A stretch of 64,000 nucleotides of DNA from Paenibacillus macerans (lineage in GTDB: Bacteria > Bacillota > Bacilli > Paenibacillales > Paenibacillaceae). This document shows, one piece after another, positions 50,386 through 60,668 of this stretch. The DNA is taken from positions 4,962,501 through 5,026,500 of the forward strand of contig NZ_UGSI01000001.1 of NCBI RefSeq assembly GCF_900454495.1. The letters run 5' to 3'. The translations under genes and the position numbers were made by a program. The notes under the pieces were generated by a model that worked only from the letters and a program-made list of their open reading frames with translations, did no database searches and had not been told where the DNA came from. The first letter of the stretch is position 1; each line of letters begins with the position of its first letter.

Positions 50386-50998
50386 GCTCCACGAGCGCCA
50401 GAAAGTTCCGCAGCAGCGCCATCCCAAGCTGGCCGCTTTTCTCGGGATGGAACTGCATCCCGTACACGTTGCCGCGGCCGACGATCGCCGTGACCGGGTG
50501 GCCGTAGTCCGTGACGGCCAGCAGGTCCTCCCGCCGCTCGGGCAGCACATGGTAGGAGTGCACGAAGTACACGTGCCCTTCCTCCAGCCCGGCGAGCAGC
50601 GGGTTTTCCGGCTGTAAGAATTCCAGCCGGTTCCAGCCCATGTGCGGCACCTTCAACCCCGCGCCGCCCGCAAAGCGCACCGCCCTGCCCGGCAGCAAGC
50701 CCAGGCCCTCGTTCCGTCCATGCTCCTCGCTCTCGTCGAAGAGCAGCTGCATCCCGAGGCAGATGCCGAGCAGCGGTTTGCCGCTCGCAGCAGCCTGCCG
50801 TACCACCGCGTCCAGGCCCGACGCGCGCAGATGCTCCATCGCGTCGCCGAAAGCGCCGACGCCCGGCAGCAGCACGCCGTCCGCTGCCAAAACTCGCGCC
50901 TCGTCGCCCGTGACGATCCCCTCGTAGCCGAGGCGCTCCACCGCTTTGCCCACGCTGTGCAGGTTGCCCATGCCGTAATCGACGATTGCGATCCGCAT
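50348..50998 (-). CDS. hisH: Imidazole glycerol-phosphate synthase, glutaminase subunit
   Basis: The 216-residue class I glutamine amidotransferase starts MRIAIVDYGMGNLHSVGKAV. The nucleophile C80 is in LLGICLGMQLLFDES, and the partners H184 and E186 are in FHPEKSGQLG. It feeds ammonia to HisF. The last residues (GSGAGSLRR) are coded inside the tandem repeat. The start is 2 bases after hisB. Confidence 0.94.
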   Translation of the reverse strand: MRIAIVDYGMGNLHSVGKAVERLGYEGIVTGDEARVLAADGVLLPGVGAFGDAMEHLRASGLDAVVRQAAASGKPLLGICLGMQLLFDESEEHGRNEGLGLLPGRAVRFAGGAGLKVPHMGWNRLEFLQPENPLLAGLEEGHVYFVHSYHVLPERREDLLAVTDYGHPVTAIVGRGNVYGMQFHPEKSGQLGMALLRNFLALVERRAGSGAGSLRR

Positions 50999-51000
50999 CG

Positions 51001-51595
51001 CTACAGCACTCCCTTCGTCGACGGCACGCCGCTGACGCGCGGATCGATGGCCGTAGCCTCGTCAAGTGCCCGCCCGAGCGCCTTAAACACCGCTTCGATC
51101 ATATGATGCGTATTTTGCCCATAGTGGACAATCACGTGCAGCGTAATCCGCGCTTCCAGCGCCAGCTTCCACAGAAACTCGTGAACAAGCTGCACCTCAA
51201 AGCTGCCGACCCGGTCCGACGGATACTCCGCCCGGTACTCAAAATGCGGACGGTTGCTGACATCGATCACGACCTGGGCAAGCGCTTCGTCCATCGGAAT
51301 AAAAACGCTGGCATAGCGTTTGATTCCTTTTTTGTCGCCCAGCGCTTCCCGGATCACCTGTCCCAAGCAAATGCCGATATCCTCGACCGTGTGATGGTCG
51401 TCGATTTCAATGTCGCCGTTAGCCCGTACCGACAGATCGAATTGGCCATGCTTCGTGAACAAATCCAGCATATGGTTCAGAAACGCCACATCCGTCTCCA
51501 AACGGGTCTGGCCGCTGCCGTCCAGGGCAAATTCCAACTGAATGTCCGTTTCATTCGTTTTCCGGCTCACGCCGGATTTCCGTACCGTTCCTGCC

Positions 51596-51612
<17 letters not shown>
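51001..51612 (-). CDS. hisB: Imidazoleglycerol-phosphate dehydratase
   Basis: The 203-residue monofunctional enzyme has the metal-binding repeats LNHMLDLFTKHGQF, DDHHTVEDIGICLG, VHEFLWKLAL and HVIVHYGQNTHHMIEAVFKA. It dehydrates imidazoleglycerol phosphate. Its start lies within the hisD 3' end (17-base overlap). Confidence 0.95.
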
Positions 51613-52909
<1,297 letters not shown>

Positions 52910-53025
52910 TCGCCATTCCCCCCGCCTCGTTCATCCTTCTATAATATTGGCCCTTCTTGACTAATTCCCGTTCCCTTCTTTAGCTCAACTTAGATTGGTC
53001 TTGATATCTTTCGAGCCTGCGCTGC

Positions 53026-53667
53026 TTACGCCTTTACCTGATCCCGTACGATCACTTGGGCCAGCGCGTCGCACACCGCCTGAATTTCCGCGTTTTTCAT
53101 CCGGTAGCTTACCCGGTTGGCGATCAGGCGGCTGGTGATGTCAAAGATCCGTTCAAGCTCGACCAGCCCGTTTTCCTTTAACGTTTGCCCCGTTTCCACC
53201 ATATCGACGATGCGGTCGGCGAGGCCGATCAGCGGCGCCAGCTCGATCGAGCCGTTCAGTTTAATAACCTCCACCTGCTGTCCCTGCTCCCGGAAAAACT
53301 GCGACGCCACGTTCGGATACTTCGTCGCCACTCTTTGCTGAATGCCGGGCTTCCAGTCGGGCAGCGCGATCACCGACATCCGGCAGCGGGCGATCCCGAG
53401 GTCAAGCAGTTCGTACACATCCCGGTTCTCCTCCATCAGCACGTCTTTGCCGACGATGCCGATATCGGCCACCCCGTACTCCACATATGTCGGAACGTCC
53501 ACCGGCTTCGCCAAAATAAATTCCATGCCGATCTCCGGCAGCGGAATGACCAGCTTGCGGGTCTCGTCGACGTCGTGCGGGATATCGATCCCCGCTTCGC
53601 GGAACAGGGCCGCCGCTTTTTTATAAATGCGCCCTTTGGGCATCGCTACTTTAATAATTTGTCCCAA
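53026..53667 (-). CDS. hisG: ATP phosphoribosyltransferase, short form
   Basis: The 213-residue short-form HisG has AMPKGRIYKKAAALFREAGI, VDVPTYVEYGVADIGIVGKD and the PRPP-binding ADRIVDMVETGQTLKENGLV. It joins PRPP to ATP as the first step of the pathway and lacks the regulatory C-terminal domain, so it needs HisZ. TTG 53667 follows AAAGGAGGG; the longer frame overlaps hisZ and is unlikely. Confidence 0.95.
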   Translation of the reverse strand: MGQIIKVAMPKGRIYKKAAALFREAGIDIPHDVDETRKLVIPLPEIGMEFILAKPVDVPTYVEYGVADIGIVGKDVLMEENRDVYELLDLGIARCRMSVIALPDWKPGIQQRVATKYPNVASQFFREQGQQVEVIKLNGSIELAPLIGLADRIVDMVETGQTLKENGLVELERIFDITSRLIANRVSYRMKNAEIQAVCDALAQVIVRDQVKA

Positions 53668-53713
53668 GCCCGTAGCCCTCCTTTCGTACCCTTGCTTGCA
53701 AAGTAAAGTCCGG

Positions 53714-54904
53714 TCAAAAGCTCGTGATCGTGAGGATTTCGCCGTACAACGGTCCAAGCGGCCCCGTACGGGCGCCCCCCGGCAGCAGCTCATTCACGGC
53801 GCCCGCATGCCGCATCAGCACGCTTCGCCCCTCCCGGCGCAGCCGCTCCGCTTCGGCAAAAGCCCGCTTCCGGTTCGGTGCATCGTATTGCAGCAAGATC
53901 GGCAGCTCCCGCTCGGCCGAAATCCCGTCGACGCCGTCCAAAATCCGGTTCGTTTTCAGCGAGAAGCCCGTCGCCGGAGCCGGCCGCCCGAATTGCTGCA
54001 GCAAATTGTCGTACCGCCCGCCGCTGCATACCGGAAAGCCGAGCTCGGCGGCATATCCTTCAAACGTCATGCCCGTATAATACGAAAAATCCCCGATCAT
54101 CGTCAGATCGATCATCACATGCTCGGCCACACCGAAATCCTCCAACGCGTCCCAAACCCGGCTAAGATGCTCTACCGCCGCTTTGGCGGTCGGATTTTCG
54201 CTCAGCTCCAGCGCCTGGCGGCAAATCTCCTTGCCTCCGCGCAGCCGTAAAATCCCTTCCAGTTCATCGCGCTGCCGCTCCTCCAAAGCAAGCCCGGCGA
54301 GCGTTTCACGGTAGCCGACGAAATCGCGGTGCAGCAGCCCGTCTTTGAGCACATCGCGGATGTCTTCGCGCCCGGGCATGGCCTCTTCCAGCAGCCCGTT
54401 CAGAAACCCGACATGCCCTAATGCGATTTTGAACGATTTGACCCCGGCCGCCTGCAAGGAGGCCACCGCCAGCGCGACCACCTCCGCGTCCGCATCGGGC
54501 GAGTCATCGCCGACAAGTTCCACGCCGGTTTGGTAAAACTCAGCTTCCTTCCCCGCCTCCTCTTCGATCGCCCGAAATACGTTCGCATGATAAGACAATC
54601 TTAAAGGCAGCGGCTCTTCTTTGAGCAGCGAAGCGACGACCCGAGCGATCGGGGCGGTCATATCCGAACGGAGGACCATCGTCGTCCCCCGGTTGTTCAA
54701 CAGTTTAAACAGCTTCTGATCCGATGTTGAACTGGCTACGCCCACCGTATCGTAATATTCCATCGTCGGCGTCATGATTTGCCGGTATCCCCAGCCCTCC
54801 ATGCAATCGAGGATGCGCCGCTCGATCGCCCTCAGCTTATCCACGGCGAAAGGCAGATAATCCCGGACGCCCGCCGGTTTTTCAAATCCTTTTGGTTTAG
54901 ACAA
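53714..54904 (-). CDS. hisZ: ATP phosphoribosyltransferase regulatory subunit
   Basis: The 396-residue protein resembles histidyl-tRNA synthetase (PAGVRDYLPFAVDKLRAIER, TMVLRSDMTAPIARVVASLL, GMTFEGYAAELGFPVCSGGR-YDNLLQ) but lacks a full anticodon-binding domain, as HisZ does. It binds short HisG and confers histidine feedback. TTG 54904 is best placed after GAGGTGA; GTG 54913 is the alternative. It is the first gene of the histidine operon. Confidence 0.93.
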   Translation of the reverse strand: MSKPKGFEKPAGVRDYLPFAVDKLRAIERRILDCMEGWGYRQIMTPTMEYYDTVGVASSTSDQKLFKLLNNRGTTMVLRSDMTAPIARVVASLLKEEPLPLRLSYHANVFRAIEEEAGKEAEFYQTGVELVGDDSPDADAEVVALAVASLQAAGVKSFKIALGHVGFLNGLLEEAMPGREDIRDVLKDGLLHRDFVGYRETLAGLALEERQRDELEGILRLRGGKEICRQALELSENPTAKAAVEHLSRVWDALEDFGVAEHVMIDLTMIGDFSYYTGMTFEGYAAELGFPVCSGGRYDNLLQQFGRPAPATGFSLKTNRILDGVDGISAERELPILLQYDAPNRKRAFAEAERLRREGRSVLMRHAGAVNELLPGGARTGPLGPLYGEILTITSF

Positions 54905-54940
54905 AACCTTCACCTCACCCGCTCATTGGTTGCTTTATTT

Positions 54941-54958
54941 ACTTTAATATATTAAAGT
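54941..54958. promoter_or_regulatory. Perfect palindrome upstream of the histidine operon
   Basis: ACTTTAATATATTAAAGT is an 18-base perfect palindrome 37 bases before hisZ. Next to it, GGTAGTATGGTAGCAC (minus strand) contains a direct GGTAG repeat. These could be operator sequences for a histidine repressor. No T-box features are seen. Confidence 0.45.
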
Positions 54959-55084
54959 GCTACCATACTACCAAATTAAAGGATATGGCCTATCTTATCA
55001 TATTTATTTTGAAACCGTCAATGCGCCGAAACGCGGTACAAGCCAATATGCCCCTCTTTTTATTATTCCCCGAACCCGAACAAA

Positions 55085-55119
55085 AAGAAAAGCCCGGCCG
55101 TCCCGGGCCGGGTCTTTGA
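55085..55119 (-). terminator. Terminator after acyltransferase gene
   Basis: AAGCCCGGCC pairs with GGGCCGGGTCTT around a short loop, and on the minus strand it is followed by TTTTCTTTTTG. It separates the acyltransferase from the histidine operon promoter. Confidence 0.82.
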
Positions 55120-55125
55120 AACGTA

Positions 55126-56343
55126 TTACAAATTCGCGTTAACCGACGGAGTTTGACCGCCGTCAGGCTGTTTCGGCAGTTTCTTTTTGCGAAGGGAAGC
55201 CGGGACGTTCCCCAGGAACAGCCAGGCAAAAGGCAACCTGCGAAAACAAAATTGCACGAACACCCAGGAGATAAACAACGCGCACAACGACCCGCCGATG
55301 ATGTACGGCAAGTAGAGCGGAGAATCTCCGGGCAGATTTTTATTCGTGCGGAATACCCGGTATACGAGCAAAACCGCTGGATGGAACAAATAGATGGCAA
55401 ATGACAGTTCGCCCAACCGGGTCAGAGCTTTTTTCCAAAATGCCGAACCCCTACGGTGAATGAAAAAGGCCGCCCTCAGCAGCACCATTGCCGAGAACAT
55501 GGCCTGCACGTTCCAGGCCAGTTCGAACCAAAATGTGTTGGGCCTGCTTAGTCCTAGACGGTAGGTATGCCATAGCTGAATATGGGTAAAAGCGACCGCT
55601 AACCAACCGATCCACATTGCGGCCGTCAATATCCGCTGTTTTGGGGACATGTCGCGCCAGTCGGTCTGCAGCCAACCCTTGATTCGGTCGAAGCAGATGG
55701 CGACCGCGGCTCCCATAAAGTAGTACGCCATATAAGTCGGGGCGTAACTTCCCTTATTCGGCAAATGAAGATGGTATTTGTTCAAGAACACGAAAGCCCA
55801 CTGAATGGCCAGTCCCGCCGGCAAAATCAACGCGATCAGCACTTTGCTGTTGCGGAACGATTTAAACAGCCAAAGCAAAAGCGGGAACAGAATATAAAAC
55901 TGAATGCTGATAAATACGAAATATAAATGGGTGTAAGACGTGCCCGTTAACAGTCCCTTGACCAGTTTTTGCAATTCATACATTTTGGAGTTGGCGATTA
56001 AATCATGACGTTGGATCGCTACCACCAGAAAGTAACAACAAGAAACCAAAATGTACGGCAGAATAATATTAAGCAGCCGTTTCTTGTAAAACCCGCCGAC
56101 AAGCTCTTTATTGATTGGCCGGTCATAGTAATTATAGAAGAGGACGAAACTGCTCAAAAATATGAAAGTAGGAGTGCCAAACTTAAAAAAGATGTTCATC
56201 CAACTATAAAAATAATAAATCGGTGAGGTCAGCGCTTGCTCCGCAGCCGCAAATGAAGAAGAATGCACCTGGATGACTGCAAAAATGGCAATTGCGCGAA
56301 ATATGTCGAGCTGCGGCAATCGCTCCTTGACCACTTTGTTCAC
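55126..56343 (-). CDS. Membrane acyltransferase (acyltransferase 3 family)
   Basis: The 405-residue protein has about ten membrane helices and starts with GTG behind TTAGGAG. The N-terminal RLPQLDIFRAIAIFAVIQVH, with the family's key His in IQVHSSSF, and FKFGTPTFIFLSSFVLFYNY are typical of acyltransferase 3 proteins that add O-acyl groups to cell-surface sugars. The target is unknown. It stands alone between two terminators, inserted between hisZ and yvoF, which are adjacent in B. subtilis. Confidence 0.88.
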   Translation of the reverse strand: MNKVVKERLPQLDIFRAIAIFAVIQVHSSSFAAAEQALTSPIYYFYSWMNIFFKFGTPTFIFLSSFVLFYNYYDRPINKELVGGFYKKRLLNIILPYILVSCCYFLVVAIQRHDLIANSKMYELQKLVKGLLTGTSYTHLYFVFISIQFYILFPLLLWLFKSFRNSKVLIALILPAGLAIQWAFVFLNKYHLHLPNKGSYAPTYMAYYFMGAAVAICFDRIKGWLQTDWRDMSPKQRILTAAMWIGWLAVAFTHIQLWHTYRLGLSRPNTFWFELAWNVQAMFSAMVLLRAAFFIHRRGSAFWKKALTRLGELSFAIYLFHPAVLLVYRVFRTNKNLPGDSPLYLPYIIGGSLCALFISWVFVQFCFRRLPFAWLFLGNVPASLRKKKLPKQPDGGQTPSVNANL

Positions 56344-56514
56344 TAGATCAACTCCTAATCGTTATGTAAAAATTACGTTTACCCATGAAATTAGACGCTC
56401 GTTTCCATGAAAAGGTTACATGCACCGCCTTATTAACTATACTCGCATCTCCTTTTGTTTTCAAAACCTCTTTTCAAATTGTCAAACTATTTCCTTCACT
56501 TCAATTTTTAAATA

Positions 56515-56882
56515 AAACCGTTTATATCCTTGCGGCGTCTTTATATAGAGCGTTGAATTCCCCGGCCGGGATTGCTTCGGCGCTCCACGAACTATGCTAA
56601 GAAAGGGAAGGAGCCCGGTTGTGGAAGAGAGAGGGGGTTATAAGGTTACCGTGGACGGGGTATTGGCGGACAACCAGACCATGATCGTATTCTATACGTT
56701 GGAAAATTTATCAGGTTCAGGCGAGTCCAAAGATTCAGCATTTATGCGCCAGCAAATATGCAAGCTCAGCCATCGTATTTGACAGTCTATATTACGAGGA
56801 TTGGAACGAAGTCACCCTGCAAGTTGATGGCTGGGGGACAAGCGATTATCAGCCCAAGGAGTTCAAACTTAAATTAAAATAA
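56515..56882 (+). pseudogene. DUF4179-type gene remnant
   Basis: Three frames carry pieces of one protein. VYILAASLYRALNSPAGIAS ends at a stop near 56600. GGYKVTVDGVLADNQTMIVF continues YTLENLSG in the next frame to 56782. SAIVFDSLYYEDWNEVTLQV follows in a third frame to TAA at 56882. The middle piece is the conserved core of DUF4179/DUF5643 anti-sigma-like membrane proteins. The membrane segment and most of the C-terminus are gone, and no sigma gene is nearby. The region 56344-56514 shows nothing. Confidence 0.6.
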
Positions 56883-56904
56883 CCAACAGTGCCGCCCTTT
56901 AACG

Positions 56905-57105
56905 GGGCCGTCGTTGTAACGGTTGCCAGCGACGTTATTTCGATAAAATGTAAGGGGAACCAAATTTAACGGTTGCTATAGAGCTTATTTTGCCTTATTT
57001 CTATGAATCCGGGCCTTTTTCACCCCAATAAGCGCACCTGCAACCGTTAGAAATTGAATTCCCGTCTTTTCAGCCAAATAAGCGTGATTACAACCATTAG
57101 CGAAA
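56905..57105. repeat. Dispersed intergenic repeat, family A, copy 3
   Basis: TAACGGTTGCCAGCGACG, TTAACGGTTGCTATAGAGCT, ATAAGCGCACCTGCAACCGT and AAATAAGCGTGATTACAACC closely follow the order seen at 19030-19235. Confidence 0.75.
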
Positions 57106-57162
57106 GGCTGGAGAACCGGGATGCAGAGGCCATATTTCATGGTTGAGCCAAAATAACAGCCG

Positions 57163-57212
57163 AAAAAGCCGCCTAGGCAGATGGTTATCTGACCTTGAGG
57201 CGGCCTTTTTCG
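57163..57212. terminator. Bidirectional terminator after yvoF
   Basis: GCCGCCT pairs with AGGCGGC, with CAGAT/ATCTG inside, and there are T runs on both strands (CTTTTTC on plus, GCTTTTTC on minus). It ends the hprK-lgt-ppaX-yvoF operon. Confidence 0.85.
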
Positions 57213-57232
57213 ATCATGGATTTCCTTGAGCA

Positions 57233-57745
57233 TTACTTACCCTCAGGGTCCGCTCCCTCCGGGCTTTTCCGCTCGAGCACCCGCAGCGGGTTGCCGCCGA
57301 CAAAAGCGCCCGCGGGCACATCCTTATGTACAACCGACCCGGCGGCGACCACCGCGCCGTCTCCGATCGTTACGCCAGGCAAAATCGTGCAATTGGCCCC
57401 GATCATTACCTCGTTGCCAATTTGCACTTCGCCCAGCCGATACTCTTTAATCAAATACTCGTGCGCCAGAATGGTCGTATTATAGCCGATAACCGAATTC
57501 CGGCCAATCGTGATCAATTCCGGAAAAAACACGTCCACCATCACCATCAGGCCAAAAGCGGTGTGCTCTCCGACCTTCATGCCGAGAACGCGGCGGTAAA
57601 TCGCGTTTTTTAAGGACAATACCGGACAATAACGCGAAAGTTGGATAAAAATAAAATTCCGTACGCCCTTCCACGGGCTCACCGTCCGGTAAAGCTGCCA
57701 CAATGCGTTTGGTCCTTCGACCGGATAACGCTTCACCTTTCTCAC
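57233..57745 (-). CDS. yvoF: Hexapeptide-repeat acetyltransferase, YvoF-like
   Basis: The 170-residue left-handed beta-helix protein shows hexapeptide repeats (IGRNSVIGYNTTIL, IGNEVMIGANCTILPGVTIG, DGAVVAAGSVVHKDVPAGAF with VGGNPLRVL) like maltose- and xenobiotic-type acetyltransferases. The substrate is unknown. It starts with GTG overlapping the ppaX stop and occupies the same place as B. subtilis yvoF. Confidence 0.88.
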   Translation of the reverse strand: MRKVKRYPVEGPNALWQLYRTVSPWKGVRNFIFIQLSRYCPVLSLKNAIYRRVLGMKVGEHTAFGLMVMVDVFFPELITIGRNSVIGYNTTILAHEYLIKEYRLGEVQIGNEVMIGANCTILPGVTIGDGAVVAAGSVVHKDVPAGAFVGGNPLRVLERKSPEGADPEGK

Positions 57746-58395
57746 GGATTCACGGGCTCCCAGCCTAACACGCCGTACAAATCGGTCATGTCTTTCAGGA
57801 TAAAATCAGGCTCGTATTTTTGCAGCTCCTCCACGCCTTTGAGCGACCAGGCCACGCCTGCCGAAAGAACTCCGGCGGCATGCGCGCACTGCAGATCGGC
57901 TGCGCTGTCGCCGACCATTAATGTCCGGTCCGGACTGGCCTTGAGCTGCTCCAGCGCCGTCAAAATCGGTTCGGGATGAGGCTTCGGATGCTCGACATCC
58001 TCCACCGTCACAATCGCTTGCATATACTCCAGCAGCCCGAACCGTTCCAAGGCGAGCATGGCCGTTTCCCTGATCTTCGTCGTCACCACGCCAAGCGTAA
58101 TCCCCCGGTCATGGAGTTTGCCGAGCACTTCCTTGACATAAGGAAACTCCCCGACCAGTTCGTCGTGACGCTCCCGGTTGTATTTCCGGTAATCGGCGAC
58201 CAGGTCCGCAACCTCTTCCCGGCCCGAGAAGACTTGCAGCTGGTGCTCAAGCGTCATCCCCATGTACGGGATGATTTCCTCCCGCGTGTGAGGACGCAAT
58301 TGATTTTTCTGAATGACATGCAAAAAAGTCGTAATGATCAATTCATTTGTATCGATAATCGTTCCATCGAGATCAAATAACACCGTGTCAATCAT
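57742..58395 (-). CDS. ppaX: Pyrophosphatase PpaX (HAD family)
   Basis: The 217-residue HAD hydrolase has the nucleophile motif VLFDLDGTIIDTNELI, GVVTTKIRE and the C-terminal MVGDSAADLQCAHAAG. PpaX hydrolyses the pyrophosphate made when HprK dephosphorylates HPr-Ser-P, and its place beside hprK agrees. ATG 58395 follows GGAG; the long frame to 58557 overlaps lgt in a poor-quality sequence. Confidence 0.94.
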   Translation of the reverse strand: MIDTVLFDLDGTIIDTNELIITTFLHVIQKNQLRPHTREEIIPYMGMTLEHQLQVFSGREEVADLVADYRKYNRERHDELVGEFPYVKEVLGKLHDRGITLGVVTTKIRETAMLALERFGLLEYMQAIVTVEDVEHPKPHPEPILTALEQLKASPDRTLMVGDSAADLQCAHAAGVLSAGVAWSLKGVEELQKYEPDFILKDMTDLYGVLGWEPVNP

Positions 58396-58402
58396 GCAGC
58401 AG

Positions 58403-59431
58403 CTACTCCTTCTTCTCTTCTGGGCTGTCCGGCAGTTCCTCCGTTTTATCGGAAATAGACTCGGCTTGCTCCGGTTCGGCCGACTCCATCGCCGACAATT
58501 TTTCCGCTGCAGCCGCTTTGGTCGAAACGATCGGATCGCTGTAATGCGGCAAAGCACGTACGGTTCGGCGGCGAATAATCATAAATGCCACGGCGGCCAC
58601 CACAATAAACAGAGCAAGCAGCTGCGAAATTCTCACATTGCCGTAAGAAGGGGCAAGATACCCCTGTTCAAAGCCGAGCCAAGTCATCGGCGTCCACAAT
58701 CCGTTTACGAACGCCGCCAGCCAGGCCGCACCCTGAAACGCCAAGCTGTCCGTACGCAATGCTTCGATGAAGAAGCGGCCGATGGAATACCAGATAAAAT
58801 AGGAGGCAAACAGCTCCCCGGCCCGCAAAAATTTCTGTCTGCGCAAAATCAGCAGCAAAATGAGGCCCGCCAAGTTCCACAAAGATTCATACAAAAACGT
58901 GGGATGATGATAGGTCCCGGCCACGTTCATCTGATTGACGATAAAGGACGGGAGATGCAAATGGTCCCGCAAAAAGCTTTCCGTCGTCGGTCCGCCATAG
59001 GCTTCCTGGTTGACGAAGTTGCCCCAGCGTCCGATCATTTGCCCCACGATCAGGGAAGGCGCGCAAATGTCGGCGATCCGCCAAAAGTTGTACCCGCGCC
59101 GCCGTACAAAGATGACCGCGCAGATGATGGCGCCGATCAGGGCGCCGTAGATCGCGATGCCGCCGTTCCAGATTTTAAAAATATCCCACAGGTTGTCCTT
59201 ATAGTCTTCCCACATAAACGCGACAAAATAAATTCTCGCGCCGATAATGGCCGACGGTACGCCGAGGAGCAGCAAGTCCATAAAAAACTCCTGGGAAATG
59301 CCAAAGCGCTTCCCTTCGCGGATCGCCAGCAGAAGTCCGACCAAAGCGGCGCTTCCCAGAATCAGGCCATACCAATGCACTTTCAAAGCACCGATAGAAA
59401 AAGCTATCGGGTCCAATAACAAGGTACCCAT
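58403..59431 (-). CDS. lgt: Prolipoprotein diacylglyceryl transferase
   Basis: The 342-residue membrane enzyme attaches diacylglycerol to the lipobox Cys of lipoproteins, including the two binding proteins here. It has seven helices and the signature GRWGNFVNQEAYGGPT, plus HPTFLYESLWNLAG and SIGRFFIEALRTDSL. A hydrophilic, acidic C-terminal tail of about 50 residues extends beyond the usual end. It lies 11 bases after hprK. Confidence 0.95.
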   Translation of the reverse strand: MGTLLLDPIAFSIGALKVHWYGLILGSAALVGLLLAIREGKRFGISQEFFMDLLLLGVPSAIIGARIYFVAFMWEDYKDNLWDIFKIWNGGIAIYGALIGAIICAVIFVRRRGYNFWRIADICAPSLIVGQMIGRWGNFVNQEAYGGPTTESFLRDHLHLPSFIVNQMNVAGTYHHPTFLYESLWNLAGLILLLILRRQKFLRAGELFASYFIWYSIGRFFIEALRTDSLAFQGAAWLAAFVNGLWTPMTWLGFEQGYLAPSYGNVRISQLLALFIVVAAVAFMIIRRRTVRALPHYSDPIVSTKAAAAEKLSAMESAEPEQAESISDKTEELPDSPEEKKE

Positions 59432-59442
59432 CGTTCACGCTC

Positions 59443-60384
59443 CTAATCCAAATCGTCGATATCTTCCGCAATCGTCTCCGTGAGCTTCGTCGTAAATTGC
59501 AGCGCCGCGTTATACCCCATCCGTTTGAGACGGAAGTTCATCGCGGCCACCTCAAGGATCACGGCGAGGTTCCGCCCGGGACGCACCGGAATCGTTGCCA
59601 GCGGCACGTCGGTGTCGATGATGCGCGTCGTTTCCTCATCAAGCCCCAGCCGGTCATACTGCTTCTCCTGCTGCCAAGCCTCCAGCTTAACGACCAGCTG
59701 TATCCGTTTGTTGTTGCGGATCGCCCCGGCGCCAAACAACGTCATGACGTTGATGATGCCGACGCCGCGGATTTCCAGCAGATGCCGGATCAGCTCAGGC
59801 GCCGAACCGTGCAGCTGGTTGTCGGACGTTTGGCGGATTTCCACGGCATCGTCGGCAATCAAGCGGTGGCCGCGCTTTACGAGCTCCAGCGCCGTTTCGC
59901 TTTTCCCGATGCCGCTGCTGCCGGTGATAAGCATGCCCACCCCGTACACATCGACAAGCACCCCGTGAATCGTTGCCGTGGGGGCCAATTTCCGCTCCAG
60001 GAAGCTGGTGATCCGGCTTGACAGGATCGTTGTCGCCATGCTGCTTCGCAGTACGGGGATTTGCTTAATCGAGCTGATTTGGATAAGCTCCTCCGGTACT
60101 TCCCAGGAGCGGGTGACAATAATGCAGGGCGTCTCATCGCTGCTGCACAATCGTTCCATCCGTTCCTTCCGTTCGTTTACCGGAAGCATTTCGTAGAAGG
60201 CTAATTCCGTCTTCCCCAAAATCTGCACCCGCTCCGGCGGATGGTATTCAAAATAGCCGGCCATTTCCAAGCCCGGGCGGTACAGATCATCTACCGTAAT
60301 CGCCCGTTTTAATCCCTGCTCTCCGGAAACGACCTCGAGCCCGAATTGGTTGACCAATTCCGACACTTTTACTTTTTTAGCCAT
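59443..60384 (-). CDS. hprK: HPr kinase/phosphorylase
   Basis: The 313-residue enzyme has Walker A GSSGIGKSE (155-163), H140 in TIHGVLVDVYGVG and the signature LEIRGVGIINVMTLFGAGAI. It phosphorylates Ser46 of HPr in response to ATP and fructose 1,6-bisphosphate and reverses this with phosphate. Its substrate is encoded at 19401-19670. It is the first gene of the hprK-lgt-ppaX-yvoF unit; yvoD of B. subtilis is missing. The upstream gap 60385-60626 shows nothing clear. Confidence 0.96.
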   Translation of the reverse strand: MAKKVKVSELVNQFGLEVVSGEQGLKRAITVDDLYRPGLEMAGYFEYHPPERVQILGKTELAFYEMLPVNERKERMERLCSSDETPCIIVTRSWEVPEELIQISSIKQIPVLRSSMATTILSSRITSFLERKLAPTATIHGVLVDVYGVGMLITGSSGIGKSETALELVKRGHRLIADDAVEIRQTSDNQLHGSAPELIRHLLEIRGVGIINVMTLFGAGAIRNNKRIQLVVKLEAWQQEKQYDRLGLDEETTRIIDTDVPLATIPVRPGRNLAVILEVAAMNFRLKRMGYNAALQFTTKLTETIAEDIDDLD

Positions 60385-60626
60385 GTTGTTCTTCCTTTCC
60401 CCTACAAGCGATCCAGACTAAACAGTCTGTCCTAGTCTCCAGCACCATTATCCGGTGTAAAAGAACACAAATTCACCATACGCTTAGATCTTCCAATGTA
60501 TTCATCGTAATGGAAATTGCAACGTAAATCAATCTTCGGAGCAATATACCATTTTCAGATTATTCTCTTTCATCCGATGCCCGCTATTTTTGCCCCGATT
60601 TCGCAAACGGGTTTCTCACATCACAG

Positions 60627-60656
60627 CAAAAAACCGCCCTTCGGGGCGGTTTCTTC
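60627..60656. terminator. Terminator after the MsmX-type gene
   Basis: AAACCGCCC pairs with GGGCGGTTT around TTCG. The minus strand continues with a T run, ending the ATPase transcript. Confidence 0.9.
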
Positions 60657-60668
60657 ATTGCTAACGAA

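Noticed and set aside
50307..51065. Long minus-strand frame overlapping hisH
   Set aside because: It lies in another frame over hisH, is Arg/Gly-rich and has no match to any motif; hisH accounts for the region.
54914..55084. T-box or histidine leader peptide before hisZ
   Set aside because: No T-box sequence, specifier loop or His-rich short frame could be found.
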